Shown here: in pieces, positions 1 to 12,621 of the stretch | Position numbering within the stretch: the first letter of the stretch is position 1 | Layout of the letters: each line of letters opens with the position of its first letter | NCBI GenBank assembly: GCA_017311185.1 | Contig: JAESUZ010002551.1 | Span: 3,658,001-3,722,000 of the forward strand | DNA: 64,000 nt | Source: Proteles cristata cristata | Taxonomy: Eukaryota > Chordata > Mammalia > Carnivora > Hyaenidae | Direction: 5' to 3' | Notes under the pieces: generated by a model | Told to the model about the DNA's origin: nothing | What the model saw: the letters and a program-made list of their open reading frames with translations, nothing else | The model's database searches: none | Position numbers and translations under genes: made by a program

Positions 1-785
1 ACCAATACTTTATGAGACTATCACATTTTTATGTGCTAAACAAACCTAAAAATTAGGGATATTTTATAGTACATCATTTTTTGTTTTGTTCAAAATTAAT
101 TTTGAGAGAGGTTGAACAATTTATTCTATATAAATTGTCTAATTTCTATTTTTTTTCCTGAAATGCTGTAGCATAATGCTTTGACGACTTCTATTGGATT
201 GTCATTTTTCTTGTTGATACATTAAAAGTAGGTAAACAAAAACACTGTTCTGTCTAATATGTATTTTAACTCTTTTTAACAATTTGCCTTGGTTTTTTTT
301 TCTTTTAAATTTAATGTTAGTTTTGTTTTTGCCATTTTGCAGCTTAATTTATTATGCAGTCAAATTTACCAAATGTGACAGAAAACCTAAGGGTAGGCAC
401 TAGGTGGGAGCAGCTTTTATACAGAGGGCCAAAACAGGAAGGGCAATTTTAATTAATTTTTTGTTATATGTGGTAGAGAACCTTGATTAAAAATGGATGA
501 CTTTGTATTTTTAATATGGTAATAAGAAATTTTGCTTCTTTTGTGATTCTTACATGTATTAATACTTGTAGTGTTCTAGTATTAACTGCATGAATTAGTG
601 GCCAGTGAGCATTATTTTAATTGAAAATTCCTTGAACACTAAAGCAGTTAGTGAGGTGGATTAATGGAAGCAAATTAATGCTATTTGGTTAAAGACTTGT
701 ATCATCATTGTCTAACCACTGAACAAAAAACATCCCATCACTTTTTTCTCTCATTATATAATTAGCTTATTTGTCTCCCCAGTTT
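1..785. other. Unassigned AT-rich DNA
   Basis: AT-rich sequence with several homopolymer T runs. I see no open frame of note, no recognisable repeat and no RNA gene. It could be unique intergenic or intronic sequence, or repeats decayed past recognition. Confidence 0.5.
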
Positions 786-800
786 TCAAATGCTATTTTA

Positions 801-1024
801 TTTACTTATTAAAATTTTTAACATTTTATTATTTATTTTTGAGAGACAGAGAGACAGCATGATCGGGGGAGGCGCAGAGTGAGAGGGAGGCACAGAATTC
901 AAAGCAAACTCCAGGCTCTGAGCTGTCAGCACAGAGCCTGATGTGGGGCTTGAACTCACAAACTGTGAGATCATGACCTGAGCCAAAGTCGGTTGCTTAA
1001 CTGACTGAGCCACCCAAGCACCCC
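801..1024 (-). mobile_element. Felid tRNA-derived SINE (SINEC type)
   Basis: Reverse-complement carnivore SINE: A/T tail near 801-840, purine-rich GAGAGACAGAG block, then the tRNA-like head ending in GCCACCCAAGCACCCC. It is flanked by a 15-bp TSD with one mismatch (786-800 TCAAATGCTATTTTA; 1025-1039), which fixes both ends. Several CpG sites of the head have decayed, so it is not among the youngest copies. Confidence 0.95.
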
Positions 1025-1040
1025 TCAAATGGTATTTTAA

Positions 1041-2487
1041 AGATAAAATAAAAATATCTTTATAATTATGAAAGTACTGTAGTGATATTTTAAATTATGA
1101 CTGCTAGCTAAAAATGATTCTTAATGGAGTATAGCTAATTTATAAAAAGGTATAAGTGGATTGTGTTGGGAAGAAAATTTATGATATGCTATTTTTCATA
1201 CAACTACCTTTATCATACAAATAATGTTTTTGAACAGTGAACACTAGATCTGAATAAGGATTTCGGTATGTATTTATGAAGGCACCATGAAAACCATGAA
1301 AATATATTTCCTGTCTAGACATATGTGAACAGTGTCCTACATATTTTCCCTGCCAGGTACCTGTCACATACTAGATTCTCTGTCAGTATTTGTTAGAAAA
1401 TTTGAATTTAGTCTGTCTTATACATTTCACAAAGAAGATTTTGAGTTCAAGACATTTGAACATATTTCAGAATATTCATTGATTAATGAGAAAACATGTT
1501 AAAATGACTTCAATTACACATGCTCTCCTTACTAATCCATGGCATTGCTTGGAGAACACAACTTGCACTGCACTTCTTATTAAGGCAAAGAAGAAGTAGG
1601 AGGGGAAAAGGGAAGAGGAATTCATAAACTTGGAGATATCTTTTTCTAAAAATAGCATCATCAATTTGCAGTTTTTCATTATATGTTTGTTGTAGTCATT
1701 TCTGAAGATATGGATCTTGACAAGATATAATTGGAATTACTAGATCATGTATGCATCTGATGTTATAGGAACTAAATGTATGTGGAAAGGCCAAGTAAAC
1801 AACTGTAAAGTGCCTCATTTTAGAAAGAAAGAGTCATACAACCATCCCTCAGCAAAAGACATTAGCATTTATCTTAGAAGAGCTGTTTAGTGGAAAAAAT
1901 AGCTAATGTAGGAATAGACGTTTGTTTGTGCCAATTAAACAGAAATGTAGCCATTTTTCTGAATCTATTCTTTTCACACAGAGCAAGGCCTTCGTGGAGG
2001 AATCACAATTGAAGCTTCAAGTGGTCAGCGTTAGTTTATAGGTACCCCTTTCTTTACTTGGTATTTAAGATCGTTAGATACAGAAGGTCTTCATTTTAAG
2101 AGTTAATACTGGTACAACTCTTATTAAACATGTACTTAAAATAATTTTTTAAAAGGCTATTTTTTTTCTAGAAAAGCAGAAGGAAAATTTTATGAAATAT
2201 TGGAAAAGAATCTTCTTTCTCTGCCTTCTACACAGAGTCAGGCAGAAACTCACCATCTCCTCTTCTTGTGTACACATCTAGACTAGATTTCCCATATGCC
2301 CTTATGTAAGACGTGCCTATACACCTGAATCGTAGCCAGTAGCATGTGAGCCAGATCACTTCTGGCTCATGATTCTTCAACACACTTGTCCAAGCTCTTC
2401 TTCCTTTTCAGGCTAGCTTACATGGGGTGACCAGCATGACAACCTTAAAAGTCAACAAAACAAATGTACAAACATCTTCCTATCAAT
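1041..2487. other. Unassigned DNA, possible ancient repeat near its end
   Basis: No gene or RNA seen. About 2220-2480 has phrases (around CAGTAGCATGTGAGCCAGATCACTT) that loosely recall very old mammalian LTR or DNA repeats, but I cannot name a family. Confidence 0.35.
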
Positions 2488-2675
2488 CAGTGGTTTTTGA
2501 CTTTCAGGGCATGTACACATCACCTTGAGTGCTTATTATACCTACAGATTCTCAAACTTACCACCACAGATTCTGATTCATTAGATTGAAGGGAAGTATT
2601 CAAGCACCTGCATTTTAAAAGAAACTGGGTGATTCTGATTTGTGTGATTGTGGGTCTACACTTTGAGAAACAGTG
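2488..2675 (+). mobile_element. MER5A-like hAT-Charlie DNA transposon fossil
   Basis: A 188-bp element with terminal inverted repeats CAGTGGTTTTTGACTTT at the left and CTTTGAGAAACAGTG at the right. It has the typical MER5 interior: ACATCACCTTGAGTGCTTATTA, CAGATTCTGATTCATTAG and GGTGATTCTGAT. It is non-autonomous and encodes nothing. The expected 8-bp TSD is no longer recognisable, which fits its age. Confidence 0.82.
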
Positions 2676-2683
2676 AGTATGTG

Positions 2684-3764
2684 TATGTGTATGTAAGTAA
2701 TATGCAGTGTTCTTAATGATAAGGTAATATTTTATATATAACATCATATAATATATAATAATTATATATTCCCTAAGAAGCTATGCCTACATCTGTATCT
2801 ATATATACAAATATATTTACTTTTGAAGAAAGTAGCATTCCTCATGGAAAGGGGAAATTGGATCTCAAGACACCATTTAGCTTGATTCAGATCATAGTGA
2901 AAGCAGATGTCTAGTCTTACTTTTTTTAAGCTACTTTATCTCAAACCAAATAATACCAACCATTCCCTTAAGGTACTATTTTTTTTTTTTTATCTCTGTA
3001 ATGATTTCTTTTGATTTTTTTCCTGTTTTTTTCTCTATTTTTTATCTCCTTTAGAAAACAAAGAGAGCAAAATACAACCCTGATAAATGTTAATAATGCA
3101 CAGTATTACAGAAAAAAAAAATAATTCCTAGGTTTTATTTCCAGAGATATAGTTTATTTATATATTTTAAATGCAGAGGGTATTACTCAACATTACTCAT
3201 TTCCTAAAAATGTCAGAGACTTTCGAATGTGAAATTCATGTACCTTATTCATTTACATGCCTGACTTAAGTGACTTAATTTTGCATCTTTTTAAAAATAA
3301 CCTTCCATTTTTTTCTCTTTAAAGTTTAAAAAAAGGACTATATACACCTAAATGGCCTTCATTTCCCTCTAGTGGTTTCCTCTTTGCATGTTGAGGAATC
3401 ATTATACATTCAGGCAAATGGCTTGGCATTTCATATAAATTCAGTATTTGACACAGCCACTTAATGTTTCCTGCCATATGACAATAAGTAAAAGTGTTTA
3501 GATGTAATAACCTGCTTGCCCAATATCATTCACCTAGTAAATTGCATTGCAATTTAGAATTCTTTCATCTATAAAATATTAAAGCTTGTGAGAAAACCCT
3601 TTATAATTAACAGCTTTCTATAGATACTTCTTATTGTACTGTGAAAGGGCTTCTCATCAGAATGCTACTGCCATGGAGTAGAAGTTGCCCTGGTAGCTGT
3701 CTACAATTATGAATATTAGTTTTATCCATTGAATCAGCGTGTACACATTTCTTTCCTAGAAGGA
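2684..3764. other. Unassigned AT-rich DNA
   Basis: Contains TATATA-rich and T-rich stretches (2700-2820, 2979-3060) and a short TATG/TGTA repeat near 2676-2695. No recognisable gene or element. Confidence 0.45.
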
Positions 3765-3860
3765 TACTAATAATAATTTTCTTTTAGTGCTTTCCCACTT
3801 TGGGCTCAAAGTGCTCCTGAATACATTACCACACTAAATCCTCCCATCAACCAATGCAAA
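3765..3860 (+). mobile_element. MIR-like fragment
   Basis: Resembles the MIR centre: ACTAATAATAATTTTC, a decayed 'gcactttgggctc' segment, then ACTAAATCCTCCCATCAACCAATG, close to the MIR phrase for 'attaatcctcacaacaacc'. Heavily diverged and short. Confidence 0.45.
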
Positions 3861-5546
3861 AGTGAAAGCGTTTTAATGTGTATATAATTGTATCTCGACC
3901 TCAAATGCAGTGTTTCATTTTTAGTTAGCCCTTATTTGGCAATTCTTATTTTTGAAGGAAATTCAGGGTTTATGTTTATGTACTTAGGATCCTCTCATCA
4001 ATGTGAAGTTAATCGGGGATCATGTTATGCTACCTGCCGCTTTATTTTCCTCAGGGCAGGAATTTTCCATTTGGGATAAAAATTGTCTTTTGGTTTTCTT
4101 CAACAAAGTAGTGAACTGCTTAGAGTTAAGATTGGTAAATGAGAACACTAGCTTGCATATACTGTGCTCATTCCTCTTTTCTCATAAATAATACAGGTTT
4201 TTCTCTGTGGCCGCTTCTGTTTCAGTAAAGTATTGATCTGATTTGGGCTGAACAATACAATATTGCTAAAATCTGGTTAAAAGGAGAACCATATCAGATA
4301 ATTCAGTGTAAGTGTATACCACTTCCCAGTAGCAAATTTGTATTTCTCCCTGAAATAGTCTATCTTTCCTAAGTTGACTATATTAAAAGTGCAGGAGTAT
4401 AAAAAGGCAACTATGAGCAGTTTCATAACATACCAGATATGGGCAACCTATTGAAAAGAATAAGTTTATTATGAATTATAGCTCTGTATGCCTCTTTCGG
4501 AAATTAGATTTTTACTTTCCATAAGCTTTCACAAGATTACTTACCAGAATATCTAATTTTTTTTTCATAGTTAAATCTGTAACATATAAAAGCCATCTAA
4601 TCTGCATCTGTTTATACGTGATGAAACATTATAATGAAATTGGAATTAATTCCCATATATTGTGTGAAAGAAAATGATGCATTATTAATTATATTAGCAC
4701 TCAGATCACTGAGAAAATAAAATGTTCTTTATTGAATTTCCAAGTTAACCTTTTGCTCTGAAATTTATTACTGGAGAAAATACTAAATTGAAAGTCTAAA
4801 CTGAATATCTGTCTTTCCTTTTCAGGAATTTGAGACACTTTGTTAAGTGTCCATTAACTGCAAAAATATATACATATCTTAAATTTGACCATAAAGTGTT
4901 AAAAGAATTTAGAGGCTGGGTTAGTCCAAAACAACAGAATGTATATTTATGGGATTGTTAATACAAATAAAGGAGCAGTTATAACATGCATTTATTCCAA
5001 AAGTGCAGCTTAAATTGGGGAGGTTTTGTGGTGAGGGTAGAGAGATCAGAGATGACACCTTCCTCTGGAGTTTCTCTTTTTCAAGGGAAAGGGGATTTGT
5101 GAGCATGGGTCACTGTCCATGTTATTCAGACGCCCTGCTTGCTAGCAAGTACCTGGGCTCTGGCCCATTTGGTAAATTAACCAGAATATCTACCATTGTC
5201 TTCCTTATAAAAACACAGATGTTAATGGGAATTTTCTTCTTTGATAGTTGTATAAACTTTGCTGCAACTCCATTTAGTGGAGATCTCCTGCCCCTCTCCT
5301 CCTATCTGAGAATCTTAAACTTTTCCAGGTTTCCTCTGACTGGAACTTTTTCCTTGTATTTGTCTTGCCTCTTATGGGACTTTTCTTTTGTTTCTGCTCC
5401 ATGTAAATTCAGGAAAGGAATATGACTGCTTCATTTGAACTGTCCCTACATGACTCACATAAGATATGCTTTTCTATGGCAGTCTTATTAAATTTTCTTA
5501 TTAAATCTTGTTTTCACAGTTAGGGGGCCACCCCCAACTTTTAGTC
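3861..5546. other. Unassigned DNA
   Basis: No repeat or gene that I can name. The 140-codon open frame at 5003-5425 (+) has low-complexity composition, no domain and no splice context I can support, so I regard it as chance. Confidence 0.4.
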
Positions 5547-5743
5547 TTTTTTTTTTATATATATGTTTATTTCTGAGGGAGAGAGAGCAGGGTTAGGGGC
5601 AGGGAGAAGGGGAAAGAGAGTATCCCAAGCAGGCTCCACACTCTCAGCATAGAGCCCAAAATGGGGCTGGAATTCACGAACCATGAGATTATGACCTGAG
5701 CCGAAGTCAGATGCTTAACCGACTGAGCCACCCAGGTGCCCCT
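5547..5743 (-). mobile_element. Felid SINE
   Basis: T-rich tail at 5547-5570, then GAGGGAGAGAGAGCAGGG and the diverged middle GCAGGCTCCACACTCTCAGC. The tRNA-like head reads GAGCCGAAGTCAGATGCTTAACCGACTGAGCCACCCAGGTGCCCC. TSD not obvious; moderately old. Confidence 0.93.
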
Positions 5744-6019
5744 CAATGATATTTTTCCTATAGGGTCAATTGTCTTTCTTCCCCATCACGTGTATTTAAA
5801 ATCACATTCTTCCTCTTCCTCTTGCTGCACTTTGTTCACCTACCAATTCTCTCATTCTCATCAGAGACATTTAGCTCTTTACTTTCCTTCAAACTCTCTA
5901 TTTGATGAACCATAATATTTGAACTCCGTCAAAGATAGTTTTCCAGGCAGACATCGATTTGCTGCTCTGGAAAGAAATACTGCCTATCCCTTAGCAGAAG
6001 AAGTCACTTTGGTTAGTTG

Positions 6020-6185
6020 TGTCAAGTGGTAGTAGTTAAATTACTTGAGTATGGCTCTCAGTTCTGCATCCCTGAAATTAGGTGTATAAAATGGGTATTA
6101 TATCTGCTCCCATGGGTTTACTGTGCAAGATGAGTGAGCATATACTCAAAGCAAGCCTAGCATGGTCGCTGGCACATACGCATTG
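6020..6185 (+). mobile_element. MIR SINE fragment
   Basis: Matches the 3' half of MIR in order: loss-marked 'cttgagtatggctctcagttctgcatc', GTATAAAATGGGTATTATATC, GGGTTTACTGTGCAAGATGAG, then AGCATGGTCGCTGGCACATA. This is the MIR order 'cctcagtttc - taaaatggggataataatacc - ggttgttgtgaggattaaatgag - cctggcacata'. Confidence 0.75.
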
Positions 6186-7645
6186 CTTACGTGAGTTTTT
6201 TTTTTCCTTTTCCTTCTGTATGTAACTCCTCTGCATTTGGCATCTCCGTCCTCCACTCCTGACTCTCATTGTGCTGCTAAGTGGAGTTTTTACATGGTTG
6301 TCTGACTCATGAAAGCACAGATGTTATGCATGAGTGTGTTTTGCCTCTTTGCTTATGAATCTCCACTGATTACTCATAAATATGTTGTCCAAATTTCTTA
6401 GTAGAGACTTGAAAATCTCTCATACATAGATTCCCTTTTATTTTCCTCTTTACTTACCTTTTTTCTTCCCCTTCATAAAGCTTACTGTGTAACCACAATG
6501 TACTCCTCTGTTCCAAGAATGTGTTATTCATTTTCATGTCTGTGGGCTGCTGTTTACCCCATCCTTGCCTTTTGCCTCAGTCACGTATGATACACCTGCT
6601 AAGGGCACTTCCCAATGTTAGCTTTCTTTAGAACCTAGGAGCTAAAGAAATTGCTGCTTTGAGTTTCCAGAACTTAGCATATTGGGTTATTATTTACATA
6701 GCTATCTGTATCTTTTTATTCAAACTTTCTGAACTATCTATACTTAGCCATGAAATATGTTTTAGTCATCCCTTTACCTCAACGTTGAACCTTGTCAAAA
6801 AATTATGCTATTGTCTCTTACTGGTATTCTAACGTGGGACAAAAAGTAAGTCATGATTCAATAACGTTCCTGATAGGTGTTCCCACGTGGAGCCCGTGGT
6901 GCCCTCCACTGCACAGGTGTGAGGTGGATGCTGATCCTGTTTCTGGTGCCTGTACTTCCTTCTTGTCATTGTTTCCCCACCTCAGGCAGCACTGGAAGCT
7001 TTTGCTCATTTGGACTCACTGGGGAAGAAACATGTGTAGTTGTATCCCACAAAGTGGAAAAGACTCCAAGTATAATGTATTTATGTATTCTATATACATA
7101 CCCACACCATATAATTGGGTGATCAAGCTACTGATGGTACCCAATGGTTAATCCACTTTTAAACCCATCTCTATGTCTCAAAGTCATTGGATTGGTCTAT
7201 AAATTATAATGCTTACAATATCTAAATATTATGATATTTAAAGTGCTCCAGCTCTCCTTACTATTGCCATTTCACTTCCCACCTAGACACTGAAACTAAG
7301 ATATGTAAGAGGTTGGCACATGCAGCATATCCTGAACCTATCTCACCCTGGTAGCTTTTTGCGCACAGAATAAGCCTGGCCTGTGTCAGCTCTAGGTCTC
7401 AACTCTGCGGCGCTCATTCCTTAGAATCCCTGTTAGCACTATCATTCTACTACTCCTTAAAAAACATGAACTATTTCTGAAAACCCCAACTGTGAATATT
7501 GATCATCCTTATATATGTCCAGTTTATGTTTTAAAGAGTTTTAAAATAAACTCTGTATAGGTTCATTGCAAAAAAGAGTACAGATTTGGTTTTACATCAT
7601 ACGTATCCTCCTTTCCTTTCTCCTCACCATAATCTACCCAATCTA
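6186..7645. other. Unassigned DNA, slightly GC-richer patch
   Basis: 6870-7040 is less AT-rich than its surroundings and holds overlapping open frames (6792-7151 and 6877-7122, +). They have no recognisable domain and I do not call them genes. The remainder shows no named repeat. Confidence 0.4.
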
Positions 7646-7670
7646 TACACACACACACACACACACACAC
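7646..7670. repeat. (AC)n microsatellite
   Basis: About 12.5 uninterrupted AC units, followed within 25 bp by an AT/TATG-rich stretch (7690-7765). Uninterrupted arrays of this length are usually polymorphic. Confidence 0.97.
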
Positions 7671-7765
7671 TGATACGTAGATATTGTTAAGTTTTATATA
7701 TACATATATATGCATAGTTTTTAAGACACAGGAATATATTATATGCAAATACATATATATCTTAG

Positions 7766-9829
7766 ATTTGCTATTTCAACAAAAAACATGGAAAATTGCA
7801 GGGCTGATGCATACCTACTGTTTTATAGTAGCCAGTTTTATAGTAGCCCTATTGAAGAACACCATATTAAAAATAACATTTTGCTACTTTGCCCATGCTA
7901 TGTGATTTTACTTATGAGATGTGTTATGGAGAGGTTGGGTGTTGATCTCTGTTCCTTCCTTTTTAGTTGGAAATAGAGAATGCTACTTAGAAGAAAAACT
8001 ATTCATTGTAACTTACTACTTAAAAAATTAAATTTATCATGACAATAGATTATTTTATAATATATTTTGAATCAGGAGTAATTTTAGAAATTTTGCAACA
8101 CTCATAAAAATAGAAAAATATTTTTCACAAATACTCATATATTTTTGTCTCAACTTTCTTCAGTATTATTTTATTAATTTTAACATAAAGTTTTAAAATC
8201 ATTGGTGTGGATGAGAATAAATAAATTTTTTGTATTTTTATAACTGAAAAGTTTACATTCCATATTTCTCAAGTAATAACCTTTGCAAGTAAAATGCACA
8301 TAATTGCCTTGCATTTTTTATGTTAAATTATCAATCAATCAATGTAATTAACTGAGGGAATGAACTTTTATATGTTTGCAATAATTCTTTGTCAACTAAT
8401 AGGTTTTAACTTCTAATGATATGAAAATGTGTTAAATATTTCAGTGATCTATGTAATTAAATGTATAATTTAATACATTTTTTAGTTGAATTTGTCTTTG
8501 TGAAACACACAAGTACTAAAAAGCTATGGAGGACTTAAAGGAGCTTAAAATAAGTGTCTGATTTATAGACGCCTATAAACCAGAAGAGGAGACAAAGGAC
8601 ATCTATAGGACAAATTGCAAAAGTATTATTTGACATTTTCCCTTAACATGTTCCAATTAAAATACTGACATTAATAACATTTTATTGCTGAAAGTTTTTC
8701 CATTTCACTTATTTAAGTCCACAACTGAGAAACTCACTATCATATTCAACGTAAAATTAACTGTTCTTTAATACTTGTGAAAGGTCCTTTTGGACAATAG
8801 GTAAATAGGTAGGTAGGTAGATCAATCGATCAAAGTAGATTCTGCTTATTTTAGGGACTTGCTAATAATAAATTTATCTAATTTTTTCATGCTCTTTTCC
8901 TATTTTAAAGCAATCATCAGAAGGTTCCATCCCTTGTCCATATTGAATTAACTCTTGTAAGAATGCCTAAAACGAATGTTAATTTCAAATGCTAGGATGA
9001 ATTGAAGATGGAAATGAGAAATAGCCATGTATTATTGTTTCTGCCATTCAAGAATCCTATTGGAAACTAGTGTCCATTGTTCTTCAAAGGGTCTGATCAC
9101 ATAAAGATCCATGTTACACATAGATTTTCAGTGAAATGCCGAGAAGAACATGTGTCTGAGTTCTTTTCCTTGTTATGTTTCTTGATTGCTATTACCCCTT
9201 GATGGCCACACTTTTAAGTTGCATTCTATTAAGTAGAACACCCTATTTTGATATGTATTCTTTGAGTAAGTTTCTAGTTTGATAATTTACTTTCTACAAT
9301 GCAGTTCTGAGAGTTTAAAGATGTTCTAATGATTCTATACATACTTTTTTGAAAACTGGAAGGAGAAAAGTTATATATTTAACAAATACATGTATCTAAT
9401 TATTTTAAAATTAATTTTAAAGAGGTTTTATGTATAATAATGGGTTCATCATTTCAAAAATTAAATTTAAGAAGAACATAATAAGGCAATACGGATGACA
9501 GACATTCAGCTTAGTCCATTTCCTATAAGCATATCTCAAAATGATATATGCTATAGTTTGAAGCAGATTTTTAAATTTTGGACATGTGTGGTGAGAAAGC
9601 AGCTATATTCCTCAGGGGTCAGATACTATAATAAATCCACATAGAAATTCATATGGAAAGCAAGTGCTGGAACTGGCATGTACCCTGGAGCTTATCTTTG
9701 AATGTTGCTGACCTCGATTCTGGAATGTAATGACCAAAGTGCCTGAGAGATATGGAACAAAACCTGGAACTGAAGCAAATAGGGCAATTCTGAAACCACC
9801 ATCAAAACCCCATATAAAGGGCAACATAT
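7766..9829. other. Unassigned AT-rich DNA with a small GTAG repeat
   Basis: AT-rich and without a recognisable gene. A tetranucleotide tract (AGGT/GTAG units) lies at about 8801-8822, followed by the small palindrome GATCAATCGATC region. No named transposon. Confidence 0.4.
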
Positions 9830-11520
9830 TCTGCAAACAAACTAGTTAAAAAACTGCTCTGACAAGGAAAACAATGAGAAGTAGAAAAAAGTTTCCCTTA
9901 TGAATTTCTGACCATAATCCTACATCTAAACAAATGTGAGACTAAAAGTCACATCTATACAGTTCAAAAAAAACTATTTTATTTTGATTGATCCCAAATT
10001 AGCACTCCCGTTCATGTGTGTTGCCAGGAACAAACTGACATAGAGAGAAGATATGAAAGTTTAAGAAATGTGGAGAGTAAAGAGATAACATTTCAGAGGG
10101 AAGCTAGAGTAAAAGTTAATATTGAAAAAACTAATGGCTCAGACTTTGCAGAATTGATGAATGATGTTAATTTACCTTTACAAAAAATCCAATGAACCCC
10201 GACAAGGATAAATTTTTTAAAGAGGCCTGCAATGAGACAAAAGGTAGTGAGGCTATTGAACTTTTAAAAGGATCCAGAGAAAAAAAATGTTAGTGCAAAT
10301 GATTGACACATAGAATGACAATGACCTTCCAAAAAAATATTGGAAGGCAGAAGGTAATAAGATAAAATTGCTAATAAGCTAGTTCCAACAAAACTGCTTT
10401 TTCATGAATGAAAGTAATAATGAATATCTTTACATACAGAGGCAAACTATTTATAAATAAATTTTAAAAACCAACACTTCCAAAAGCACCATATAAATGT
10501 CTGTATGTCAAGAAGAAAATTACCGGGAAAGGAAGAATTAGGATGCTAGAAAAAAAATAGAGATCAAAGAAAATTTGGAAAAATATGTAAGTTAAATAAA
10601 CACTATCAAACAATAACACCAATGAAAGCATTTAAGTTATTAGGAGGGTGGCTGGATATAACACAGTAGGACATTTTGTTGAATTAGATATCTCAAATTT
10701 ATACATTAAAACATTTTTGGTAAATATCAAAAAGCGTAAATGATTGAGTAACTATAAAACTTTGTAAAAGGAAGAAATGGAATAGAATTGACAAATTAGG
10801 CCAGAATTTTAAAAAAGTCTACTTAGATAGATGACGGATATAAAGCTAAAAATGATAACACAATTGTACTCAACTGAATCAGGGATTTAAAAACAGTAAA
10901 AGTAATGCATTTTTCAGATAAAAGTCAGGGGTTAACAGATTGGATTAAAAAGACCCATGAATGTTGTCATACAAACGATACATAAGGACATGTAAAGTTT
11001 GTTTGTTTGTTTGTTTTTAATGTTTTTATTTATTTCTAGGAGAGAGAGAGAGAGACAGCATGAGCAGGGGAGGGTCAGCGAGAGAGGGAGTCACAGACTG
11101 AAACAGGCTCCAGGCTCTGAGCTGGCAGTCAGCACAGAGCCCGACGCGGGGCTCGAACCTACGAACCGCAAGATCATGACCTAAGCGAAAGTCGGACGCT
11201 TAACCGACTAAGCCACCCAGGAGCCCCAAGACATGTAAAGTTTGAATAAGCATGCGGAAAATGATATGATAGTCAAATAATCAACAAAATAAAATGTAAC
11301 TGTTACTAATATCAAGCAAAATCGACTTCAACTACAGCCTTAATTAAGAATTAACACATAGTGATTAAAGTTACATTTCACTGGGAAAAATTATAAATGC
11401 TTACGTCCTAATATAGCAGACTCAAGAAAGTAAAGCAAAGTGGATATAGGTATCATCAGTGGGGAGAATAGAATTAATGAACATTATCTAGGTTATCACA
11501 TATGATTTTATATTATTCAA
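9830..11520 (+). mobile_element. Ancient L1M/HAL1-like LINE, ORF1-to-ORF2 region
   Basis: Sense-strand old L1. Around 10325-10560 it resembles the L1M ORF1 end ('ggaaggcagaaggtaataag'). At 10935-10980 ACAGATTGGATTAAAAAGACCC, and after the inserted SINE ATCAAGCAAAATCGACTTCAA and TATAAATGCTTACGTCCTAATA, match the start of the ORF2 endonuclease domain. All frames are broken. The left boundary is inferred only. Confidence 0.62.
11002..11227 (-). mobile_element. Young-subfamily felid SINE inside L1M
   Basis: Perfect 15-bp TSD GACATGTAAAGTTTG at 10987-11001 and 11230-11244. The tail is (GTTT)5 in this orientation. It carries the subfamily signature TTTCTAGGAGAG, ACTGAAACAGGCTCC, GCTGGCAGTCAGCACAG, CCTAAGCGAAAGTCGG and CGACTAAGCCACC. 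Many CpGs of the head are retained (CCCGACGCGGGGCTCGAAC). Confidence 0.97.
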
Positions 11521-11534
11521 TATTAAATAAAAAA

Positions 11535-11640
11535 TATAGAGGGCACTGTGGTAGGTGGTGGAGATACACTGGCAAATAACACAGTGCCTGATTTTGAGTA
11601 ACCTGTATTCCGTTGGAGAGTAGGGGCATTAATAAGTACC
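11535..11640 (+). mobile_element. L2-like fragment
   Basis: GGGCACTGTGGTAGGTGGTGGAGATACACTGG, then a diverged version of the L2 phrase about 'cctcatggagcttacattctagtgg' (here CTGTATTCCGTTGGAGAG). Short and old. Confidence 0.55.
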
Positions 11641-11744
11641 TTCATTAATGAGAACTGAAAAAAGTTGAAAATGTACTATGCACAGCAAAAGGTCACTGTA
11701 TCTAGATGTAAATCTACATGTACATGACTTGCATGGAAATATTA

Positions 11745-11990
11745 TGTGTCATGATACGTGGAGAGCCAGAAACAACTCAAGTGTCCTCAATAACAATAGG
11801 GATAGATACATTTTATGCAAGGGAATTTTATACAGTAATAATACAGTGTAATGAAAAGGAAGGACCTACAGTTGTATCTACCAACTTACGAGACTCTGCA
11901 AAAATATATTTAAGTAAAAAAAGAAGTCATAGAGGTTATACACAACATGGTCCCATTGATAACATTTTAAAAAGCAGCAACTAAATCACA
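11745..11990 (+). mobile_element. Ancient L1M ORF2 3' end (upstream half)
   Basis: AGAGCCAGAAACAACTCAAGTGTCC begins a stretch that parallels the end of L1 ORF2: a water-marked 'aacaacctaaatgtccatcaacagggg', then a 'tacagtaataatacagtgtaatg' equivalent, then CATGGTCCCATTGATAAC for 'tatgatcccatttgtg'. The matching 3' UTR seems to resume at 14575, after another L1 that interrupts it. Confidence 0.6.
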
Positions 11991-12434
11991 AATTATTAAC
12001 TATACATCCTGTAAATGTATAGATTTACATTCTGCAAAACTGTATGAAAATCTCCATTCCTGTCAGAATTGTTGAAATCTAAAATTCTGACAATATCAAT
12101 TGCTAGTGAAGATGCGGAGCAACATGAACTCGCATTCATAGCTGGTGGAAGTACCAAAAAAAAAAAAAAAGGCACAGACAATTTGGAAGATATTGGCGTT
12201 TTCTTACAGACTAAACACAGTCTGACCACCTGACCCAGCTGTCATGCTCCTTAAATAATCACCTGATTGATTTGAAAATTTATATCGATACAAAATCTAC
12301 AGGCAGATATTTACAACAGTTTTATTTATAATTGCTTCAAGCTGGAGGCAACAAAGGTGTCTTTGAATAGGTAAGTGAATAAATAAACTGTGGTTCATCC
12401 ATGTAAGATATTATTTAGTGATAAAAAGAGGTGA

Positions 12435-12621
12435 GGGGTGTCTTGGTGGCCCAGTAGGTTAAGCATCCAACTCTTAATTTTGGCCCAGGTCATGATCTCA
12501 TGGGCTTGTGAGTTCAAGCCCTGTGTTAGGCTCTGCACTGGGATTCTCTGTCTCCGTCTCTCTCTGCCCCTCTTCTTCTCATGCTCTCTCTCAAAAATAA
12601 ATAAATACAATTAAAAAAAAA
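12435..12621 (+). mobile_element. Felid SINE, older copy
   Basis: Head GGGGTGTCTTGGTGGCCCAGTAGGTTAAGC, B-box region GTTCAAGCCC, CT-rich middle and tail AAAAATAAATAAATACAATTAAAAAAAAA. It lacks the 'gacagctcagagcc' block of typical copies, which suggests an older subfamily. It sits inside the L1 3' region. Confidence 0.92.

Noticed and set aside
2668..2700. His-Thr repeat protein on the minus strand
   Set aside because: Translation of a short TG-rich microsatellite; not a gene.
5003..5425. 140-codon open frame (+) as a possible gene
   Set aside because: No domain, low-complexity Phe/Ser/Leu composition, no supporting splice or promoter context. Chance frame in AT-rich DNA.
6792..7151. 119-codon open frame (+), overlapping an 81-codon frame
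   Set aside because: Two different frames are open over the same GC-richer patch and neither resembles a known protein. Not enough to call a gene.
11041..11060. CRISPR-like or satellite arrays from the repeated GAGAGA blocks
   Set aside because: These are purine blocks of individual SINEs, scattered and in both orientations, with no regular spacer structure. The genome is mammalian.
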